DNA of 64,000 nt from contig DRFO01000031.1 of NCBI GenBank assembly GCA_011050525.1, positions 62,001 through 126,000 on the forward strand, read 5' to 3'. The stretch is from Halopseudomonas xinjiangensis. Its GTDB lineage: Bacteria; Pseudomonadota; Gammaproteobacteria; Pseudomonadales; Pseudomonadaceae. The notes beneath the pieces were generated by a model. That model did not search any database. It saw nothing but the letters and a program-made list of their open reading frames with translations, and had not been told where the DNA came from. How positions within the stretch are numbered: the stretch's first letter is position 1; each line of letters begins with the position of its first letter. This document shows positions 59,990 to 64,000 of the stretch, piece by piece. The translations under genes and the position numbers were made by a program.

Positions 59990-60887
59990 CTGCACCCCTC
60001 GCTTTGACATGAATAGGCGCGAACGACTCATTCTGCACCAACTCGACCAACTGCTCCTTTACCAGTTCGAGCACCGCCATGAAGGTAACTACCACTCCAA
60101 GCTTGCCTTCGCGACTGTTGAACAGACTGACAAAGGGAACGAAGTGGCCGCCCTTCAGGCGATCCAGCACCTCGGCCATCCGCTCCCGGGTGGATAAAGT
60201 TTCCCGCGTCACCTGATGGCTTTCAAACATATCGGCGCGACGCAATACATCCGACAGTGCCAGCATCAGATCCTGCAAACTGATGTCGGGGTGCGCCTTC
60301 TCCGAGTGAAAAATCGGCGCCTCGGCGCTGGCCAGGCTGATATCACGACCCACTCGGGACAAGCCGTCGATGCCTTCAGCGGCCTGCTTGAATCGCTCGT
60401 ACTCCTGCAGACGCCTGATCAGCTCCGCCCGGGGGTCATGCTCTTCATCCTCGTCTTCCTGATGCCGGGGCAGCAGCAGGCGGGACTTGATCTCGGCAAG
60501 CATGGCGGCCATTACCAGATATTCGGCCGCCAGCTCCAGGCGAACTACCTTCATCAGTTCAACGTAACCCATGTACTGTTTGGTGATTTCGGCAACCGGG
60601 ATGTCGAGAATATCGATATTCTGGCGGCGGATAAGATAGAGCAACAGATCCAGCGGCCCCTCGAACGCCTCAAGAAAGACTTCCAGCGCCTCAGGCGGAA
60701 TGTACAGATCCTGAGGCATCTGCGTGACGGCCTGGCCATAGACCATGGCGAAGGGCAGTTCCTGCTGACGAGCGCCCGACAAAACCGGTGCGATGGCAGC
60801 GATCCTGTCCGCTATTTCCTCGTTTACTGGGCTCTCGCTCACGGGGCTCCTGGACAGGTTCGGCTGGTCATCGTCCGGCTTGTTCAT
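59970..60887 (-). CDS. scpA: Segregation and condensation protein A (kleisin)
   Basis: A 305-residue kleisin that links SMC heads. The N-terminal 70 residues are an added segment common in pseudomonads. The family core starts EVFLEAFEGPLDLLLYLIRR, with DIPVAEITKQYM and YLVMAAMLAEIKSRLLLP next. The C-terminal winged helix contains LVVTFMAVLELVKEQLVEL-like sequence near residue 270. The end overlaps scpB by 20 bases and the start lies two bases behind trpS, so the three are one operon. Confidence 0.94.
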   Translation of the reverse strand: MNKPDDDQPNLSRSPVSESPVNEEIADRIAAIAPVLSGARQQELPFAMVYGQAVTQMPQDLYIPPEALEVFLEAFEGPLDLLLYLIRRQNIDILDIPVAEITKQYMGYVELMKVVRLELAAEYLVMAAMLAEIKSRLLLPRHQEDEDEEHDPRAELIRRLQEYERFKQAAEGIDGLSRVGRDISLASAEAPIFHSEKAHPDISLQDLMLALSDVLRRADMFESHQVTRETLSTRERMAEVLDRLKGGHFVPFVSLFNSREGKLGVVVTFMAVLELVKEQLVELVQNESFAPIHVKARGADEPTID

Positions 60888-60889
60888 GT

Positions 60890-62107
60890 TTACCTGCGAT
60901 AGTGCAGGCCCATGACCTGCCTGACTTCATCGAGCGTATCGCGAGCGGCGTCGCGCGCGCGCTCGGTGCCCTCGTTGAGGATCATATGCACGGCATCGGG
61001 ATTCGACTCGTACTCCCTGGCGCGCTGCTGCATCGGCGCCAACTCAGCGGAGATAGCGTCGATGATCGGCTTCTTGCAGTCGAGACAGCCAATACCCGCC
61101 GTGCGACATCCTTCCTGGACCCACTCATGGGTGGCGTTGTCGGTATATACGTGATGCAGCTGATAGACGGGACATTTCTCCGGCTCGCCGGGATCGGTGC
61201 GACGTATGCGAGCCGGGTCGGTAGGCATGCGGCGAACCTTCTCGCTGACCTCGTCGGTGGTGTCCCGAAGCGTAATGGTATTGCCATAGGACTTGGACAT
61301 TTTCTGCCCATCCAGCCCAGGCATCTTCGAATCCGGCGTAAGCAAAGCCTGCGGTTCCGGGAGTATCACCTTGCCGCCGCCTTCCAGGTAGCCGAACAGC
61401 CGCTCCTTGTCACCCAGCGTGATGTTCTGCTGCTCCTTGAGCAGCGCGCGGGCCGTTTCGAGCGCATCGGCATCGCCTTGCTCCTGATAGGCGCGACGCA
61501 AATTGCTATACATCTTGGCCGCTTTCTTGCCCATTTTGTGTACGGCGGATTCGGCCTTTTCTTCGAAACCAGGCTCTTTACCATAGAGGTGGTTGAACCG
61601 CCGAGCCACCTCGCGGGTGATCTCCACATGCGAGACCTGGTCTGCGCCGACAGGCACCAGGCCTGCCCGGTATATCAGGATATCGGCGCTTTGCAGGAGC
61701 GGATATCCCAGAAAACCGTAGGTCGCCAGATCGAGATCCTTAAGTTTTTCCTGTTGATCCTTGTACGTCGGCACCCGCTCCAGCCAACTGACCGGCGTGA
61801 CCATCGAAAGCAAAAGATGGAGTTCAGCATGTTCTGGCACCTGGGATTGCACGAACAGCGTGGCCGAGCTCCCACTGACCCCCGCCGCCAGCCAGTCGAT
61901 CAGCATGTCCCAGACATTGGCCTCAATATCTTGCGGAGTTTCGTAATGGGTAGTCAGCGCGTGCCAGTCAGCAGCAAAAAAGAAGCATTCATATTCATGC
62001 TGAAGCTTGACCCAGTTTTTCAACACACCGTGGTAGTGACCAAGATGCAGGCGTCCGGTAGGACGCATGCCAGACAATACACGGCGCTGGGAATCAACGG
62101 AACTCAA
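60890..62107 (-). CDS. trpS: Tryptophanyl-tRNA synthetase with a [4Fe-4S]-type cysteine motif
   Basis: Charges tRNA(Trp). The 405-residue class I synthetase has the HIGH-like RLHLGHYHG near residue 20 and GQKMSKSYGNT near residue 240. The C-terminal domain has four cysteines: one in EKCPVYQLH, then after about 21 residues EGCRTAGIGCLDCKK (C-x6-C-x2-C). This is the pattern of the Thermotoga-type TrpRS that binds a [4Fe-4S] cluster near the anticodon site. It is longer than the E. coli enzyme (334 residues). The trpS-scpA-scpB order is a known pseudomonad arrangement. A 109-base gap separates it from the upstream YciO-type gene. Confidence 0.94.
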   Translation of the reverse strand: MSSVDSQRRVLSGMRPTGRLHLGHYHGVLKNWVKLQHEYECFFFAADWHALTTHYETPQDIEANVWDMLIDWLAAGVSGSSATLFVQSQVPEHAELHLLLSMVTPVSWLERVPTYKDQQEKLKDLDLATYGFLGYPLLQSADILIYRAGLVPVGADQVSHVEITREVARRFNHLYGKEPGFEEKAESAVHKMGKKAAKMYSNLRRAYQEQGDADALETARALLKEQQNITLGDKERLFGYLEGGGKVILPEPQALLTPDSKMPGLDGQKMSKSYGNTITLRDTTDEVSEKVRRMPTDPARIRRTDPGEPEKCPVYQLHHVYTDNATHEWVQEGCRTAGIGCLDCKKPIIDAISAELAPMQQRAREYESNPDAVHMILNEGTERARDAARDTLDEVRQVMGLHYRR

Positions 62108-62216
62108 GGGGAACTCCTGGATAAGGTAAGGGACTTCTGATCGGCAACGAGCCGGGTGGCGGCGATTATACCTGTAAAGGTCGCCACGTCAGCGTTTGCC
62201 TCCATCCAGCGACGAT

Positions 62217-62858
62217 TCACTGGAATTGATCGCGGCTGCCGCCGAAAGGCTCAGGATCACCGAGGCCGATTCGCAGCAGCTCCACCTCTCCGTCCAACAG
62301 GCTGACCACCGTAGTGGGTTCGATATTGCAGGCGCCCCCATCAATGATTAGGTCCAGTTGCTTGCCCAGGCGGTCCCGGATCATTTCGGGATCGGTCAGA
62401 GGCAGGCTGTCGTTGGGTAGGATAAGGGTCACGCTCATCAGCGGCTCGCCAAGCTCTTCGAGCAAGGCCAGAGTGATCTGATGATCCGGTATGCGCAGAC
62501 CAATGGTGCGGCGCTTGGGATGCAACAGACGCCGCGGGACCTCGTTGGTCGCGTTGAGAATAAAAGTATAAGGCCCAGGGGTATTGGCCTTGAGCAGGCG
62601 GAAGGCGGTGTTATCCACCTTTGCATACACTCCTAACTCGGAGAGATCTCGGCATACCAGCGTGAAGTTATGCTTGTCATCGAGCTGACGCAAACGGCGT
62701 ATGCGCTCAAGCGCATCCTTGTCGCCCAGATGGCAACCCAACGCATAGGCCGAGTCAGTGGGATAGGCGATAACGCCGCCATTGCGCACTATTTCAGCCG
62801 CCTGGCGGACCAGCCTCGCCTGGGGATTATCAGGATGAAGCTGAAAATATTGGCTCAA
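62217..62858 (-). CDS. YciO-type Sua5/YrdC-family protein
   Basis: A 213-residue YrdC-fold protein. GGVIAYPTDSAYALGCHLGDK near residue 30 (read in two parts) and the nucleotide-binding LLHPKRRTIGLRIPDH near residue 110 are family marks. It resembles YciO more than TsaC/Sua5. YciO has been reported to have only weak threonylcarbamoyl-AMP synthesis and its job is unsettled, so I do not call it tsaC. It lies between rnm and trpS on the same strand. Confidence 0.88.
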   Translation of the reverse strand: MSQYFQLHPDNPQARLVRQAAEIVRNGGVIAYPTDSAYALGCHLGDKDALERIRRLRQLDDKHNFTLVCRDLSELGVYAKVDNTAFRLLKANTPGPYTFILNATNEVPRRLLHPKRRTIGLRIPDHQITLALLEELGEPLMSVTLILPNDSLPLTDPEMIRDRLGKQLDLIIDGGACNIEPTTVVSLLDGEVELLRIGLGDPEPFGGSRDQFQ

Positions 62859-62888
62859 GATCGTGTCCTGTACGTTTTTTCTTGTAGT

Positions 62889-63743
62889 TTAGCGGGAGAA
62901 CTGAGGATCGACCCAGATCGGCGTGCAATCGGCTGGAAACGGGCTCATCTTCCCAAGAGCCATCCAGGGCGAGTCAGGGTGATGAAAATCACTGCCACAA
63001 CTGGCAAGAAAACCAAATTCGTTGCACAACTTGCCCAGATACGCCACCTGCTCGGCAGGCTGCTGGCCGTTCACCACCTCAATGCCCCGTCCGCCCGCTG
63101 CGGCAAAGTCTTTCAACAAACGCCGAAGACGTGCCCGGGTAAATCCGTATTGCCAGGGATGGGCCAGTACCGCCACGCCTCCGGCGGCGCGTAACGGCCC
63201 TATGGCTTCCTGCAATGCAGGCCAATGCTGCTTGATATCGCCCAGCTTGCCAGCGCCCAGCCACTTGCGGAACGCTTCAGCCCGGTCCCTGACATGGCCC
63301 GCGCTAACCATCCAGTCAGCAAAATGGGGGCGCGCTGGCGGGCTATGGAGCTCTGCCCCGGCTGCCCGCTGAACGGCCAGCGCTCCTTCCAGAGCGCCCG
63401 GCATTTTCTTCGCGGCCAGCTTGTCAGCAATCTGCTCCGCGCGACGCCAGCGGCCCTTCTGGACAATCCCGATGGCGCTGACGAAATCCTGGGCTCCGAG
63501 ATCAAAGGAGTAACCCAGAATGTGCAATGTATGTCCCTGCCACTGCGCCGACAGCTCGACGCCCGAGACCCATCGCATACCCAGCGAACGAGCCGTCTGC
63601 TCAGCCTGCACCTGGCCGTCCAGGCAGTCGTGATCGGTCAGCGCCACCAGGTCGACACCTGCGTGCGCAGCTCGGCGCATCAGTTCGGCGGGGTCCAGCA
63701 CGCCGTCCGAGGCCGTGCTGTGCATATGCAGATCAGCTAACAA
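62889..63743 (-). CDS. rnm: PHP-domain 3',5'-nucleotide phosphatase / exonuclease (Rnm/TrpH/YciV family)
   Basis: A 284-residue PHP-fold metallo-phosphoesterase. The metal ligands are seen in DLHMHSTASDG at the start (HxH), LVALTDHDCLDG near residue 37, VLAHPWQYGF near residue 195 and the C-terminal SCGSDFHHPDSPW. The E. coli relative (RNase AM/YciV) trims 5' ends of rRNA and hydrolyses nucleoside 3',5'-bisphosphates. It is the first gene of the minus-strand group and is divergent from yciI. Confidence 0.92.
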   Translation of the reverse strand: MLADLHMHSTASDGVLDPAELMRRAAHAGVDLVALTDHDCLDGQVQAEQTARSLGMRWVSGVELSAQWQGHTLHILGYSFDLGAQDFVSAIGIVQKGRWRRAEQIADKLAAKKMPGALEGALAVQRAAGAELHSPPARPHFADWMVSAGHVRDRAEAFRKWLGAGKLGDIKQHWPALQEAIGPLRAAGGVAVLAHPWQYGFTRARLRRLLKDFAAAGGRGIEVVNGQQPAEQVAYLGKLCNEFGFLASCGSDFHHPDSPWMALGKMSPFPADCTPIWVDPQFSR

Positions 63744-63863
63744 GAGAGCTCCAATGTCCTGAGGGCAAAGAAAATATTTTGCGTATTATGCGGTCCGAAC
63801 GCTGACAACGCCTAATGGAATGGCATAAGTTACCGTTCTCAGAACAAGGATCAAGGACTTCTT

Positions 63864-64000
63864 ATGTTTTATGCCATCATCGCCAGCGACGTGCCGGACA
63901 GTCTTGAAGCACGTCTGGCAGCCCGCCCTGCCCACCTTGAACGTCTGCATCAACTACAAGCCGCAGGTCGTTTATTGCTGGCCGGTCCGCACCCGGCAAT
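63864..64000 (+). CDS. yciI: YciI-family protein, 3' end outside the window
   Basis: The first 45 codons of a YciI-like protein: [20 protein letters not shown], then [20 protein letters not shown] and GPHP. The His/Asp positions of the family (PAHLERL and GPHP) are present. YciI is a small ferredoxin-like-fold protein of unclear enzymatic role. AAGGA lies about ten bases before the ATG at 63864. The frame is still open at the window edge. Confidence 0.85.
   Translation, partial: MFYAIIASDVPDSLEARLAARPAHLERLHQLQAAGRLLLAGPHPA

Noticed and set aside
1-64000. Search by eye for tRNA, rRNA, IS elements, integrase or phage genes
   Set aside because: None found; gaps are short and the flanking genes are syntenic core genes, so there is no sign of a mobile island beyond the TPS operon itself, which lacks direct repeats or an integrase.

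Overview
The window is a piece of a gammaproteobacterial chromosome from the Pseudomonas group (Pseudomonadaceae). The evidence is gene content and order: a fused tyrA-aroA gene in a serC-pheA-hisC-tyrA/aroA-cmk-rpsA-ihfB-lapA-lapB-pyrF run behind gyrA; mtnA, an MTA deaminase gene, ubiG, a mupP-like phosphatase gene and yciK on the other side of gyrA; and argF beside an orphan ABC ATPase, a CGFS glutaredoxin and bfd/bfr. I recall the same neighbourhoods from P. aeruginosa. The moderate GC content and the giant adhesin point to an environmental or marine relative such as Halopseudomonas, but species is a guess. I saw no tRNA, rRNA, CRISPR array, insertion sequence or phage gene.

Layout. 1-4.3 kb: molybdenum cofactor genes moaB (cut by the window edge) and moeA, grxD, and a cytoplasmic molybdopterin/[4Fe-4S] oxidoreductase. 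4.5-6.6 kb: argF and an ABC ATPase with no permease beside it. 6.6-10.1 kb: an exported beta-lactamase-fold hydrolase, exported methionine sulfoxide reductases MsrB and MsrA, a SlyD-like isomerase and a 58-residue protein. 10.2-15.4 kb: an MFS-PlsC fusion, a small exported unknown, a GPH-type sugar symporter and a DUF6279 lipoprotein. 15.4-16.3 kb: a Fur-type iron storage pair, bfd and bfr.

16.3-31.2 kb is a conserved minus-strand core block: pyrF, lapB, lapA, ihfB, rpsA, cmk, tyrA-aroA, hisC, pheA, serC, gyrA, mtnA. Much of aromatic amino acid and serine synthesis sits there in tightly packed, often overlapping genes. 31.2-35.8 kb is a plus-strand run: methylthioadenosine deaminase, ubiG, mupP, yciK and a GAF-GGDEF diguanylate cyclase.

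35.9-58.1 kb is the accessory part and the most striking one: a minus-strand operon of a 6,588-residue two-partner-secretion adhesin (TpsA, FxxPxG or LktA type), its outer-membrane transporter (TpsB) and a SapC-family protein. The tpsA gene alone takes 31 percent of the window. It has a good promoter and ribosome binding site, a tandem-repeat core, and three near-identical 154-residue repeats near its C-terminus. 58.2-63.7 kb is a conserved minus-strand group: rluB, scpB, scpA, trpS (with an iron-sulfur site), a YciO-type protein and a PHP-domain phosphatase. A plus-strand yciI gene is cut by the right edge.
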